Part shown: positions 1-7,879 of the stretch, piece by piece
How the letters are laid out: each line of letters begins with the position of its first letter
Numbering within the stretch: the first letter of the stretch is position 1
Origin: Sphingobacteriaceae bacterium
GTDB lineage: Bacteria > Bacteroidota > Bacteroidia > Sphingobacteriales > Sphingobacteriaceae
NCBI GenBank assembly: GCA_947458875.1
Contig: CANGZD010000005.1
Location: 1-64,000 of the forward strand
Length of the DNA stretch: 64,000 bases
Reading direction: 5' to 3'
Notes under the pieces: generated by a model
Databases searched by the model: none
Seen by the model: only the letters and a program-made list of their open reading frames with translations
What the model was told of the DNA's origin: nothing
Program-made: the position numbers and the translations under genes

Positions 1-39
1 ATTATGCAATTTTTTGTTTCACTTAAATAATCAATCAAA

Positions 40-255
40 ATGGTAGGAAGTATCGCTGCAATTGGTGCAGGTTTAGCCGCAATCGGTGCCGGATTAGGTA
101 TCGGACGTATCGGTGGTTCAGCAATGGACGGTATGGCTCGTCAGCCAGAGGCTGCATCTAAAATTCAAACTGCGATGTTAATCGCCGCTGCCTTCGTTGA
201 GGCGGTAGCATTGTTCGCGGTGGTAGTTGCTTTGTTGGGTAACAACCCTCAGTAA
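40..255 (+). CDS. atpE: ATP synthase F0 subunit c
   Basis: Proteolipid subunit that forms the membrane c-ring and carries protons during ATP synthesis. The 71 residues are two hydrophobic helices joined by a polar loop with the conserved ARQPE motif (about residues 34-38). The first helix is Gly/Ala rich (GAGLGIGRIGG). The ion-binding carboxylate is the Glu in helix 2 (AAFVEAVALF, about residue 54), which fits proton coupling. An in-frame TAA at 28-30 fixes the start at 40. It is the first complete gene of the atp operon in the window; atpB is expected just upstream. A perfect hairpin follows the gene before atpF. Confidence 0.97.
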   Translation: MVGSIAAIGAGLAAIGAGLGIGRIGGSAMDGMARQPEAASKIQTAMLIAAAFVEAVALFAVVVALLGNNPQ

Positions 256-273
256 TTTAACCGAATGAATCTA

Positions 274-305
274 GGCGTATGGCGGTTGGCCATACGCCCG
301 GGTTT
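274..305 (+). terminator. terminator-like hairpin between atpE and atpF
   Basis: A perfect 10-bp stem (GGCGTATGGC pairing with GCCATACGCC, loop of 5) is followed by CGGG and five Ts. It lies 18 bases after the atpE stop and 36 bases before the atpF start. A partial terminator or mRNA-stabilising stem here would make more atpE than atpF message, in line with the high copy number of subunit c. The role is inference; the hairpin is seen directly. Confidence 0.6.
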
Positions 306-341
306 TTAAATTTTGATTGACAAAAAATTTAGACAGATACA

Positions 342-833
342 ATGGAATTAGTAACCCCCAGCATTGGTTTAATTGTTTGGCAAACACTTGCCTTCTTATT
401 ATTGGTGTTTTTATTAGGCAAGTTTGCCTGGAAACCGGTTTTGAGTGCCATCAAAGAGCGTGAGCGTTCTATTGATGATGCCTTAGAAGCCGCTAAAAAA
501 GCTAAAGAGGAAATGGCACGTTTAACTAATGAGAATGAGGCTTTATTAAAGCAGGCCCGTGCAGAGCGTGATGTGATCTTGAAAGAGGCTAAGCAGTTGA
601 AAGACCAGATTGTGAGCGATGCCAAAGCCAGCGCTCAGGCTGAAGGTGCCAAATTGATTGAAAAGGCCAAGCAGGAAATTGATAGCCAGAAGACTGCTGC
701 CCTGGCCGAGGTGAAAAACCAAGTGGCTGAGCTTTCTTTGCAAATTGCCGAGAAGGTATTGAGCAAACAGCTGGAAGACCAGAAAAAGCAGGAAGCTTTG
801 GTAAGCGACCTGTTGAAAGAAGTTAAATTGTAA
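342..833 (+). CDS. atpF: ATP synthase F0 subunit b
   Basis: Peripheral stalk subunit that holds F1 static against the rotor. The 163 residues start with one membrane helix (about residues 8-28, LIVWQTLAFLLLVFLLGKFAW), followed by a long charged Ala/Lys/Glu-rich helix typical of the b-dimer coiled coil. Length is usual for bacterial subunit b. It sits between atpE and atpH (17 bases before atpH), the canonical order. Confidence 0.97.
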   Translation: MELVTPSIGLIVWQTLAFLLLVFLLGKFAWKPVLSAIKERERSIDDALEAAKKAKEEMARLTNENEALLKQARAERDVILKEAKQLKDQIVSDAKASAQAEGAKLIEKAKQEIDSQKTAALAEVKNQVAELSLQIAEKVLSKQLEDQKKQEALVSDLLKEVKL

Positions 834-850
834 TTCGCAGTACACTCAAC

Positions 851-1387
851 ATGTCAGAAATTCAAGTAGCAAGCCGGTATGCCAAATCGCTGATTGACCT
901 GGCCAGAGAACAGAAAGTGCTGGACAAGGTGAAAGTGGAGATGGACCTGTTTATTGAAGTGGGTAAAGCTAATCCGCAATTACTGGCGGTATTGAAAAAC
1001 CCCATCATCAGCCTGGATAAAAAGGCAGCGGTGTTGAAGGATTTGTTTGCCAACAAGGTGCAGCCGATGGTGATTTCCTTCTTCCATATTATGGTGAACA
1101 AGGGCCGTGCAGGTGTTTTGTATGCTACTGCGAAGGAATTTGTGAATTTATACAATTTAGATAAGGGTATTGTGAAGGCTAAAGTGACTTCGGCAGTAGC
1201 TTTAACTGAAGAAAATAAGAAGCAGTTGGTGGAAGTGGTGAAAGCCGCAACTAAGGGTGAGGTGATTTTGGAAGCTAAAGTGGACCCTACACTGATTGGT
1301 GGTTTTGTGCTGCAGGTGGGCGATCGTCAGTTTGATGCCAGCCTGAACAGCAAACTGAAGAAACTAAAAAAAGAATTTGCGCTTTAA
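851..1387 (+). CDS. atpH: ATP synthase F1 subunit delta
   Basis: Delta (OSCP-type) subunit that connects the F1 head to the b stalk. The 178 residues begin with the family pattern SRYAKSLIDLA, and the C-terminal part has the usual DPTLIGGFVLQVGDRQFDAS-like segment for binding b. It lies between atpF and atpA. The following gap of 129 bases is long for this operon and holds a dispersed repeat. Confidence 0.96.
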   Translation: MSEIQVASRYAKSLIDLAREQKVLDKVKVEMDLFIEVGKANPQLLAVLKNPIISLDKKAAVLKDLFANKVQPMVISFFHIMVNKGRAGVLYATAKEFVNLYNLDKGIVKAKVTSAVALTEENKKQLVEVVKAATKGEVILEAKVDPTLIGGFVLQVGDRQFDASLNSKLKKLKKEFAL

Positions 1388-1415
1388 TTGAATTGCCTTT
1401 GGCGCAGGTAAACTA

Positions 1416-1461
1416 AACCCGATTGCAGCGGAAACTGAAAGTTGAAGCAGAAAGCGGGATA
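1416..1461. repeat. dispersed intergenic repeat-like element
   Basis: The segment begins AACCCGATTGCAGCGGAAA and ends GAAAGCGGGAT, so CCCG and CGGG form short inverted ends around a purine-rich centre. This layout resembles a short intergenic repeat I recall from Sphingobacteriaceae genomes; only one copy is visible in this window, so its repeat status rests on memory. It lies within the atpH-atpA gap and has no coding potential. Confidence 0.45.
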
Positions 1462-1516
1462 AATGATAAAGAACGATTTTTACACTGATTTACAATAACA
1501 AAAACGCTAAAAAATT

Positions 1517-3091
1517 ATGGCAGAAGTTAGACCAGACGAAGTTTCGGCGATTTTAAGACAGCAGCTTTCGGGCTTTAAGTCTGAAGCCGAACTCGAAGAA
1601 GTGGGTACCGTTTTACAGGTGGGTGATGGTATTGCCCGTGTATACGGCTTAACTAAAGTTCAATCGGGCGAGCTGGTTGAATTTGAAAATGGTTTACAAG
1701 GTATCGTATTGAACTTGGAAGAAGACAACGTGGGTGTGGTATTGCTGGGTGCTTCTGATGAGATTAAAGAGGGTGATACGATTAAGCGTACCAAGAAGAT
1801 TGCCTCTATCAATGTAGGCGAAGGTATGCTGGGCCGTGTGGTAAACACTTTGGGTCAGCCGATTGATGGCAAAGGCCCGATTAGTGGTCAAACCTACGAA
1901 ATGCCATTGGAGCGTAAAGCGCCTGGGGTAATTTACCGTCAGCCGGTAAATGAGCCATTGCAAACTGGTATCAAGGCAATCGATGCCATGATTCCGATTG
2001 GCCGTGGTCAGCGTGAGTTGGTAATTGGTGACCGTCAGACTGGTAAGACTGCGGTTTGTATTGATACCATCATCAACCAGAAAGAATTTTATGATGCCGG
2101 TCAGCCGGTATATTGTATTTACGTTGCGGTAGGTCAGAAAAACTCTACCGTGGCGAACATCGTTCGTACTTTGGAAGAAAACGGTGCCATGCCTTACTCT
2201 ATTGTAGTAGCGGCGTCGGCTGCTGATCCTGCACCTATGCAGTTCTTTGCGCCATTTGCGGGTGCTGCCATTGGTGAGTATTTCCGTGATACAGGTCGTC
2301 CGGCTTTGATCGTGTACGATGATTTATCGAAACAGGCGGTGGCTTATCGTGAGGTATCTTTACTATTGAAGCGTCCTCCGGGTCGTGAGGCTTATCCGGG
2401 TGACGTATTCTACCTGCACAGCCGTTTGTTGGAACGTGCTGCGAAGATCAACGCCAACGATGATATTGCTAAAAACATGAACGATTTGCCGGAGTCTATC
2501 AAGGGTATCGTGAAAGGCGGTGGGTCTTTAACTGCTTTGCCGATCATTGAAACTCAGGCCGGTGACGTTTCTGCGTATATCCCAACCAACGTAATTTCTA
2601 TTACCGATGGGCAGATCTTCTTAGAGTCGAACTTGTTCAACTCTGGGGTTCGTCCGGCTATTAACGTTGGTATCTCGGTATCTCGTGTGGGTGGTAATGC
2701 ACAGATCAAATCGATGAAGAAAGTTGCCGGTACTTTGAAGCTTGACCAAGCGCAGTTCCGCGAATTAGAAGCTTTCTCTAAGTTCGGTTCAGATTTGGAT
2801 GCGGCTACCAAAGCGGTACTGGATAAAGGGGTACGTAACGTAGAGATCTTGAAACAGGGTCAGTTTGCGCCGGTAACGGTTGAAAAGCAGGTGGCTATTA
2901 TTTATGCAGGCTCTAAAGGCTTATTGCGTAATGTGCCTGTGAATAAAGTGAAAGAGTTTGAGGCCGAATACCTGCAGCAGCTGGAACAGCGTCATCCTGA
3001 TGTGCTGAAAGCGCTGAAAGAAGGTAAATTCGACGATACCCTGACTGGTATATTGGAGAAAGTAGCTAAAGAACTGGCGGATAAGTATTAA
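1517..3091 (+). CDS. atpA: ATP synthase F1 subunit alpha
   Basis: Non-catalytic nucleotide-binding subunit of the F1 hexamer. The 524 residues carry the N-terminal beta-barrel with the [11 protein letters not shown] segment, the Walker A loop GDRQTGKTA (about residues 171-179), and the family signature with [14 protein letters not shown] (about residues 380-393, including the arginine-finger region). Length is normal. It is followed after 71 bases by atpG, with a small hairpin between them. Confidence 0.98.
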   Translation: MAEVRPDEVSAILRQQLSGFKSEAELEEVGTVLQVGDGIARVYGLTKVQSGELVEFENGLQGIVLNLEEDNVGVVLLGASDEIKEGDTIKRTKKIASINVGEGMLGRVVNTLGQPIDGKGPISGQTYEMPLERKAPGVIYRQPVNEPLQTGIKAIDAMIPIGRGQRELVIGDRQTGKTAVCIDTIINQKEFYDAGQPVYCIYVAVGQKNSTVANIVRTLEENGAMPYSIVVAASAADPAPMQFFAPFAGAAIGEYFRDTGRPALIVYDDLSKQAVAYREVSLLLKRPPGREAYPGDVFYLHSRLLERAAKINANDDIAKNMNDLPESIKGIVKGGGSLTALPIIETQAGDVSAYIPTNVISITDGQIFLESNLFNSGVRPAINVGISVSRVGGNAQIKSMKKVAGTLKLDQAQFRELEAFSKFGSDLDAATKAVLDKGVRNVEILKQGQFAPVTVEKQVAIIYAGSKGLLRNVPVNKVKEFEAEYLQQLEQRHPDVLKALKEGKFDDTLTGILEKVAKELADKY

Positions 3092-3092
3092 T

Positions 3093-3135
3093 AGTTTGGA
3101 ACTTGGAGTTTAGAGTCCTGAGATGGCTCCAAACT
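3093..3135. repeat. intergenic inverted repeat between atpA and atpG
   Basis: AGTTTGGA (3093-3100) and TCCAAACT (3128-3135) are perfect inverted copies, and the inner TTGGAGTTT also matches AAACTCCAA. The gap is built from degenerate AACTCC-type words. There is no T tract, so an RNA processing or stability stem is more likely than a terminator. Confidence 0.5.
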
Positions 3136-3162
3136 CCAAATTCTTAACTCCCAACTTAGAAT

Positions 3163-4041
3163 ATGGCTAATTTAAAAGAAGTAAGAAACCGGATTGCGTC
3201 GGTGGGTTCGACCCAGCAGATTACCAAGGCTATGAAAATGGTTTCGGCTGCGAAGTTGAAGCGTGCCACCAATGCCATTATCCAGTTGCGTCCGTATGCC
3301 AATAAATTGAGAGATATCCTGGCTAATCTTTCGGCCAGTTTGGAAGGTTCTACCTCTCCGTTTACCGTAGAGCGTGAGCCTAAAAAGGTGCTGATTGTGG
3401 CGGTTTCTTCTAACCGTGGCTTGGCCGGTGCGTTCAACATGAACGTAATCAAAACGGTAAACCAGTTATTGGCTACTACTTATGCGGCCCAGCACCGTGA
3501 AGGGAATGTGAGCATTGTGGCCATTGGTAAGAAAACACAGGATTATTTCGAGAAACGTAAGTTCAATGTGATTGGTAACAACAATGAAGTTTACCAGCAT
3601 TTGAGTTTCGAAAACGTTTCTAAAATTACCGAAGCCATTATGGATGGTTTCCAAAAAGGTGAATTCGACCGTGTGGAAGTGGTGTACAACCAGTTCAAGA
3701 ACGCGGCAGTACAAATCCTGACTACCGAACAATTATTACCATTGCCTAAAGCTACCGCGATTGCCGAAAGCAGCCAGCAAATGGATTATATTTTGGAGCC
3801 TTCGCAGGCGGAGATTGTGGAGCAATTGATCCCGAAATCGATCAAAACGCAATTGTACAAAGCGGTACTGGACTCGCATGCTTCTGAGCATGGTGCACGT
3901 ATGACTGCCATGGACAAAGCAACGGAGAATGCCGGCGAATTGCTGAAAGCCTTGAAATTATCTTACAACCAGGCCCGTCAGGCAGCCATTACCACCGAAT
4001 TGACCGAGATTGTGAGTGGTGCGGCAGCTTTGAATGGTTAA
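3163..4041 (+). CDS. atpG: ATP synthase F1 subunit gamma
   Basis: Central rotor shaft of F1. The 292 residues start with the N-terminal helix containing RIASVGSTQQITKAMKMVSA-type sequence and end with the C-terminal helix (ASEHGARMTAMDKATENA, then SYNQARQAAITTELTEIVSG), the two segments that form the coiled-coil axle. It is the last gene of the cluster: a strong terminator follows within 20 bases, so atpD and atpC must be encoded elsewhere, which is common in Bacteroidota. Confidence 0.97.
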   Translation: MANLKEVRNRIASVGSTQQITKAMKMVSAAKLKRATNAIIQLRPYANKLRDILANLSASLEGSTSPFTVEREPKKVLIVAVSSNRGLAGAFNMNVIKTVNQLLATTYAAQHREGNVSIVAIGKKTQDYFEKRKFNVIGNNNEVYQHLSFENVSKITEAIMDGFQKGEFDRVEVVYNQFKNAAVQILTTEQLLPLPKATAIAESSQQMDYILEPSQAEIVEQLIPKSIKTQLYKAVLDSHASEHGARMTAMDKATENAGELLKALKLSYNQARQAAITTELTEIVSGAAALNG

Positions 4042-4060
4042 GATTAGATCGATTTGATCA

Positions 4061-4092
4061 AAAAAGCCCCTCCGGATTCGGAGGAGCTTTTT
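4061..4092 (+). terminator. intrinsic terminator of the atp operon
   Basis: A 14-bp stem with one mismatch (AAAAAGCCCCTCCG against CGGAGGAGCTTTTT, 4-base loop) ends in a T run, 19 bases after the atpG stop. Confidence 0.9.
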
Positions 4093-4132
4093 GCTTACTT
4101 GGTTCGTTAACGTACAACTCAATTCCGATTAA

Positions 4133-4536
4133 TCACTTTTCCAAGTAAAATGTTCGTCTAGATGGGCCTTGGCCGATGTCATAATCATGATAGATAGTGA
4201 GTTTCTCTTCATCTAATTGCTGGATTTTATAGTAAACTCCAGTTTGCCCATCAATATGGAGCAAATTCCCATTATCTATGAGTATCCATTCATCTTTCAG
4301 CATATTTCCACTAAAGTTCATGGTTATCGTCTGATCTTCATGGAACTCATAACTGGAACTATTATATAAGTGGGTCTGTTCATCAGCCCCTATTGGAACC
4401 TGATCTCCATGCATTACTAATGTCCATTTGCCTAATATTTTTTTTTGACGAGGAGGCTGGCGTCTAAATTTTCCTTTTTACAAGCCATCAGGCCGATGCA
4501 TCCTAGCAGCAGTCCTGAAATAATCATATTTTTCAT
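4133..4536 (-). pseudogene. lipocalin-like lipoprotein with a frameshift in a 9-A tract
   Basis: Two reading frames together make one plausible protein. The N-terminal frame starts at 4536 (or ATG 4542) and encodes a lipoprotein signal peptide, MKNMIISGLLLGCIGLMAC, followed by KKENLDASLLV. It then runs into a tract of nine A (4438-4446) and stops at once. One extra A would join it to the frame ending at 4133 through KKKILGKWTLVMHGD. The C-terminal part (GKWTLV, then short beta-strand-like segments) resembles lipocalin-like domains of secreted Bacteroidota proteins. The joined product would be 134 residues. It may be a pseudogene, a sequencing error, or a contingency gene switched by slippage. 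Confidence 0.6.
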
Positions 4537-4642
4537 AGGCATAATCTTTTAACCGTATAAGGATTATAATCGGATATTGTTTGAACGGTTAACCGTTTTC
4601 TGATGAATGGCAGAAAACCGGGGATAAATGGTTGAATTTCCG

Positions 4643-4675
4643 ATTGTGATTGTATAGAAAAGAATGCTATTTTTG
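4643..4675 (+). promoter_or_regulatory. candidate promoter of the 4693 gene
   Basis: A Bacteroidota-type -7 box TATTTTTG (4668-4675) lies 17 bases before the start codon, with TTG at 4644-4646, 21 bases upstream of it, as a possible -33 element. Confidence 0.55.
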
Positions 4676-4692
4676 GCTATCAAATTAGATCT

Positions 4693-4911
4693 ATGGCAAA
4701 GAAATCAGCTCCAGCTCCTTCAACTATTCAGAACAATAATGCGAATGAAACCGGTCATTACAAACTGATGACGGTGGGTATTGTGATTGGCCTCGTAGGC
4801 GTTTTCGGACGTTTTGTTCAAGATTCTACCTTAGCCAGCGGCATTGCCAATGTGTTGGTGGTGATCGGGTCGGTGATCAGTATCAAGGCGGTGCTGAATA
4901 TTCTGAAGTAA
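4693..4911 (+). CDS. small two-helix membrane protein, unknown function
   Basis: The 72-residue product has a polar Ala/Pro/Asn-rich N-terminus (about 24 residues) followed by two hydrophobic segments (about residues 27-42 and 51-70) separated by FVQDSTLAS. No enzymatic motif is visible. It has its own candidate promoter and stands alone between the lipocalin-like gene and gldB. Similar small proteins occur in Sphingobacteriaceae as conserved hypotheticals (from memory). Coding status is supported by the promoter and the clean two-helix pattern. Confidence 0.75.
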   Translation: MAKKSAPAPSTIQNNNANETGHYKLMTVGIVIGLVGVFGRFVQDSTLASGIANVLVVIGSVISIKAVLNILK

Positions 4912-4958
4912 ATCCATTTTCATGATTTGTCGATTTGCCAATTTGCAAATCCAAATTC

Positions 4959-5981
4959 CTATTTAGGCTTATATTTCGATTCCTTAAGTAGGCTTTGTGC
5001 ATCTTTAAGGGCTAGCAATTGTTTAAGACTGGTTTCCGGGTGTTCTTCCATGTATTTTTTAACGATCTGCCAGCCGGTCCATACCCCCAGTTTGGGTGCC
5101 GAACTTTGACCTTCGCCTAAGCCAGGTGTGAAGGGCGCATCCGTCAGGTATTTCTGAATTTTCAGGTAATCGGTCTCGAAGAGCAGGTTCTCTTCCATGA
5201 AATAGGCCCAGATATCACTTTCGTATTCTTCGCACCATTTCAGCTGGGCATCTGTATAGCCGATCAGCGTACTGTCGGCCACATCGGGCATCAGTTCCTG
5301 CATCAGGTATAAAACCTTACCGTTGTACACCATTTTGTCTAAAAGGGACTGCTCTTCATCTTTCTCCTGATAAATTTCTTCCCTCACAAAGGCTTCAATT
5401 ACCCTCGGACGAATATTTTCTGGGGTAAATCTTCGCGAAATGTATTGCGGGATACTCTGCACCAATGCCGGATAAAATTTAGAATCGGCACCCAGGAACA
5501 TATCCAGGCCTATGCCGATATAATCATTACCGATGGGCGTTTGTACGGCAAATCCGGACAGGAAGCTGATCAGTCTTGGTATTTTTTGTTTCGGGAAATG
5601 GTATTTGATCCGCTTAAAAGCATCTGTTAGTTCTTCCTCCTGTTGTTTCAGGTCGGGGTACTTAGCAGCAACTTCTGCCGCCAAAGCCTGATAGTCTTGC
5701 TGGCTGAGTACTGTACGGAAATTCTGGTAATAAGCCGTATCGGCCACTGTGCCTACGCTCAGCATGCCTTCCATGTAATCGGCATAGAACCAGCCGTATT
5801 TTGTTTGGAGTTCAGGAAGGTTCTTAGCCACATTCGCGGCTGTTAGCTGCTGCATATCTTGGTCGAAGCGTTCGATTTTGATATCGAGTTTAATGCTGCT
5901 CACATCGGGTTCATTTTTGCCGGAACAAGCAGCTAAGATGAAACAGCTGAGCAGGAGTAAGTAGATTTTTGAATGTTGCAT
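4959..5981 (-). CDS. gldB: gliding-motility-type lipoprotein GldB
   Basis: The 340-residue product begins with a lipoprotein signal peptide ending LAAC (Cys19). It matches GldB: IKIERFDQDM near residue 35, LQTKYGWFYADYM near 60, and the GNDYIGIGLDMFLG segment near 150-165 followed by FTPENIRP. GldB is an essential lipoprotein of gliding and type IX secretion in Flavobacterium. It is also conserved in non-gliding Bacteroidota, so motility cannot be concluded from this gene alone. It is divergent from nadE, an arrangement related to the nadE-gldB linkage of Flavobacterium. Upstream, TAATTTCG lies close to the ATG, a near match to the -7 box. Confidence 0.88.
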   Translation of the reverse strand: MQHSKIYLLLLSCFILAACSGKNEPDVSSIKLDIKIERFDQDMQQLTAANVAKNLPELQTKYGWFYADYMEGMLSVGTVADTAYYQNFRTVLSQQDYQALAAEVAAKYPDLKQQEEELTDAFKRIKYHFPKQKIPRLISFLSGFAVQTPIGNDYIGIGLDMFLGADSKFYPALVQSIPQYISRRFTPENIRPRVIEAFVREEIYQEKDEEQSLLDKMVYNGKVLYLMQELMPDVADSTLIGYTDAQLKWCEEYESDIWAYFMEENLLFETDYLKIQKYLTDAPFTPGLGEGQSSAPKLGVWTGWQIVKKYMEEHPETSLKQLLALKDAQSLLKESKYKPK

Positions 5982-6020
5982 GGCTCGAAATTAGCGAATT
6001 GACCGTTACGCTTTTTTAAT

Positions 6021-6120
6021 TTTTACTTTTTGCTTGACCAAAAAGTAAACAAAAAGTCAAGACAAAACGAAGCTTCATCTCTAGGGCCATACACCCGGCC
6101 CGCTGTCTTCCCTTAGCTCT
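6021..6120. repeat. dispersed intergenic repeat-like segment
   Basis: The stretch runs from CTTTTTGCTTGACCAAAAAG to the GGCCATACACCCGGCCCGC segment and contains an imperfect inverted repeat (TTTTTGCTTGAC with GTCAAGACAAAA). I recall this combination as a frequent non-coding repeat in Pedobacter-like genomes; only one copy is in the window. Confidence 0.5.
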
Positions 6121-6139
6121 TTATGTTAGAAACTATACC

Positions 6140-6205
6140 GTCAGCCTGAGCCTGTCGAAGGGTGGTAGGATAAGGGAAATTATCATTTGACAAGCTCAGA
6201 ACGAC
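6140..6205. repeat. inverted repeat of the GTC-CTGAGC-TGTC type
   Basis: GTCAGCCTGAGCCTGTCGAA (6140-6159) and, inverted, TTGACAAGCTCAGAACGAC (6187-6205) are imperfect arms of a palindromic element. This resembles a very widespread intergenic repeat family in environmental bacteria (from memory). No open frame. Confidence 0.6.
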
Positions 6206-6232
6206 CGGGTCCGCTAAATCTAAATTAATCCC

Positions 6233-6240
6233 TAAATTTG
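6233..6240 (+). promoter_or_regulatory. -7 box of nadE, possibly a leaderless start
   Basis: TAAATTTG ends 4 bases before the nadE ATG. If it is used, transcription would begin at or near the start codon. No good -33 TTG is seen at normal spacing. Confidence 0.4.
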
Positions 6241-6244
6241 GGCG

Positions 6245-7879
6245 ATGAAGATCGCTTTAGCCCAGCTCAATTACCATATCGGTAATTTCGAATTCAATAC
6301 TGCTCAGATGATCCGTGCGATCGAACAGGCCCGTACCGAAGGCGCTGATTTAGTGGTCTTCGCCGAACTGTCGGTTTGTGGTTACCCACCCCGGGATTTG
6401 CTCGAAATGGACAATTTCATCGAACAATGTGAGGTTGCCGCACAGCAAATTGCCAAAGCCTGCACCGACATTGCCTGTATCATCGGGCTACCAACCCGTA
6501 ATCCGGAAATTAAAGGTAAAGACCTTTTTAATTCCGCTTATTTTATTGAAGATGGTCTCGTGAAAGCACAAGTGAATAAGGCCTTATTGCCAAATTACGA
6601 TGTGTTTGATGAGTACCGTTATTTTGAGCCTTCACTCAGCAGTTCCTGCATCGATTTCAAAGGGTTTAAAATTGCGCTTACTATTTGTGAAGACCTTTGG
6701 AATGTGAATGATAATCCGCTGTATGTAAGCGAGCCGATGGAGCAGCTAAGTAAAGAGCAGCCCGATCTGATGATCAACATCGCCGCTTCGCCTTTTGCCT
6801 ATAACCACGACGAGGAACGCTTGCAGGTTTTAGGCGATAATTGCCGTAAATACCGATTGCCGCTTTTCTATGTGAATCAGGTTGGCGCACATACCGAAAT
6901 TATTTTTGATGGCGGTTCGCTGGTGTTTGATGAAAAAGGTGATGTGTTAGACGAAATGCCTTATTTCAGCGAAAGCATCCGCTATTATGAATTTGAAGGC
7001 AAAGCAGTAAAAGGCCTGGCGCCTAAATCCGAGTTACGCCAAACGGATATCGAACAAATCCATCATGCATTGATCCTCGGTATTCGCGATTATTTCCAGA
7101 AATCAGGCTTTAGTAAGGCTATTCTGGGTCTTTCCGGTGGTATCGACTCGGCGGTGGTTTGCGCCCTTGCGGCGGAAGCGTTGGGTCCGGAGAATGTGAT
7201 GGCGGTATTGATGCCTTCGGAGTATTCAACGGATCATTCTATAAAAGATGCGATGGATCTGGTGAATAACCTGGATTGTAAGCATGAGCTCATCCCGATT
7301 AAGGCTGCGGCCAAAACTTTCGATGAGATGCTGAAGCCGGTGTTCAAAGACCTGCCTTTCAACATTGCCGAAGAGAATATCCAGTCACGCAGCCGTGCCA
7401 TTGTAGTGATGGCCCTATCAAATAAATTTGGTTATATCCTGCTTAATACTTCCAATAAAAGTGAATGTGCCGTGGGTTATGGTACCCTTTATGGAGATAT
7501 GGCCGGCGCCATCAGCGTGCTGGGTGATGTCTACAAAACACAAGTGTTTCAGCTAGCCCGGTATATTAACCGCGACAGAGAAATTATCCCTGTAAACAGT
7601 ATTGTGAAGCCGCCTTCGGCGGAATTGCGTCCGGGACAAAAAGATACCGATTCACTTCCTGAATACGAGATCCTCGATCGCATCCTGTTCCATTATATAG
7701 AGGAGAAGAAAGGCCCAGAAGCAATTATCGCTTTGGGTTTTGAACCAGCTTTGGTACGTAAAATCATTAAAATGGTGAATTTGGCCGAATTTAAGCGCTA
7801 CCAAACGCCGCCTATCTTAAGGATATCGCCCAAAGCCTTTGGCATGGGCCGCCGTATGCCTATTGTAGGGAAATACTAA
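6245..7879 (+). CDS. nadE: glutamine-dependent NAD+ synthetase
   Basis: Makes NAD+ from nicotinic acid adenine dinucleotide, ATP and glutamine in the cytoplasm. The 544 residues contain an N-terminal nitrilase-type glutaminase domain (1 to about 255) with the Glu41-Lys112-Cys148 triad (FAEL, NKALLP, CEDLWN). The C-terminal synthetase domain (about 270-544) has the PP-loop SGGIDSA at about 297-303. All key residues are present and the length is typical. The stop overlaps the stop of the convergent serine hydrolase gene by 4 bases. Confidence 0.97.
   Translation: MKIALAQLNYHIGNFEFNTAQMIRAIEQARTEGADLVVFAELSVCGYPPRDLLEMDNFIEQCEVAAQQIAKACTDIACIIGLPTRNPEIKGKDLFNSAYFIEDGLVKAQVNKALLPNYDVFDEYRYFEPSLSSSCIDFKGFKIALTICEDLWNVNDNPLYVSEPMEQLSKEQPDLMINIAASPFAYNHDEERLQVLGDNCRKYRLPLFYVNQVGAHTEIIFDGGSLVFDEKGDVLDEMPYFSESIRYYEFEGKAVKGLAPKSELRQTDIEQIHHALILGIRDYFQKSGFSKAILGLSGGIDSAVVCALAAEALGPENVMAVLMPSEYSTDHSIKDAMDLVNNLDCKHELIPIKAAAKTFDEMLKPVFKDLPFNIAEENIQSRSRAIVVMALSNKFGYILLNTSNKSECAVGYGTLYGDMAGAISVLGDVYKTQVFQLARYINRDREIIPVNSIVKPPSAELRPGQKDTDSLPEYEILDRILFHYIEEKKGPEAIIALGFEPALVRKIIKMVNLAEFKRYQTPPILRISPKAFGMGRRMPIVGKY

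Noticed and set aside
1-39. Short frame at the window start (ATG at 4) as the end of atpB
   Set aside because: It is only eight codons followed by TAA and shows no AtpB motif; the atpB end must lie outside the window.
4959-5981. Proof of gliding motility
   Set aside because: GldB occurs in non-gliding Bacteroidota, and no other gld or spr motility gene is in the window.
6021-6205. Insertion sequence or MITE next to nadE
   Set aside because: The segment holds two separate short repeats, with no transposase, no target-site duplication and no long terminal repeats.
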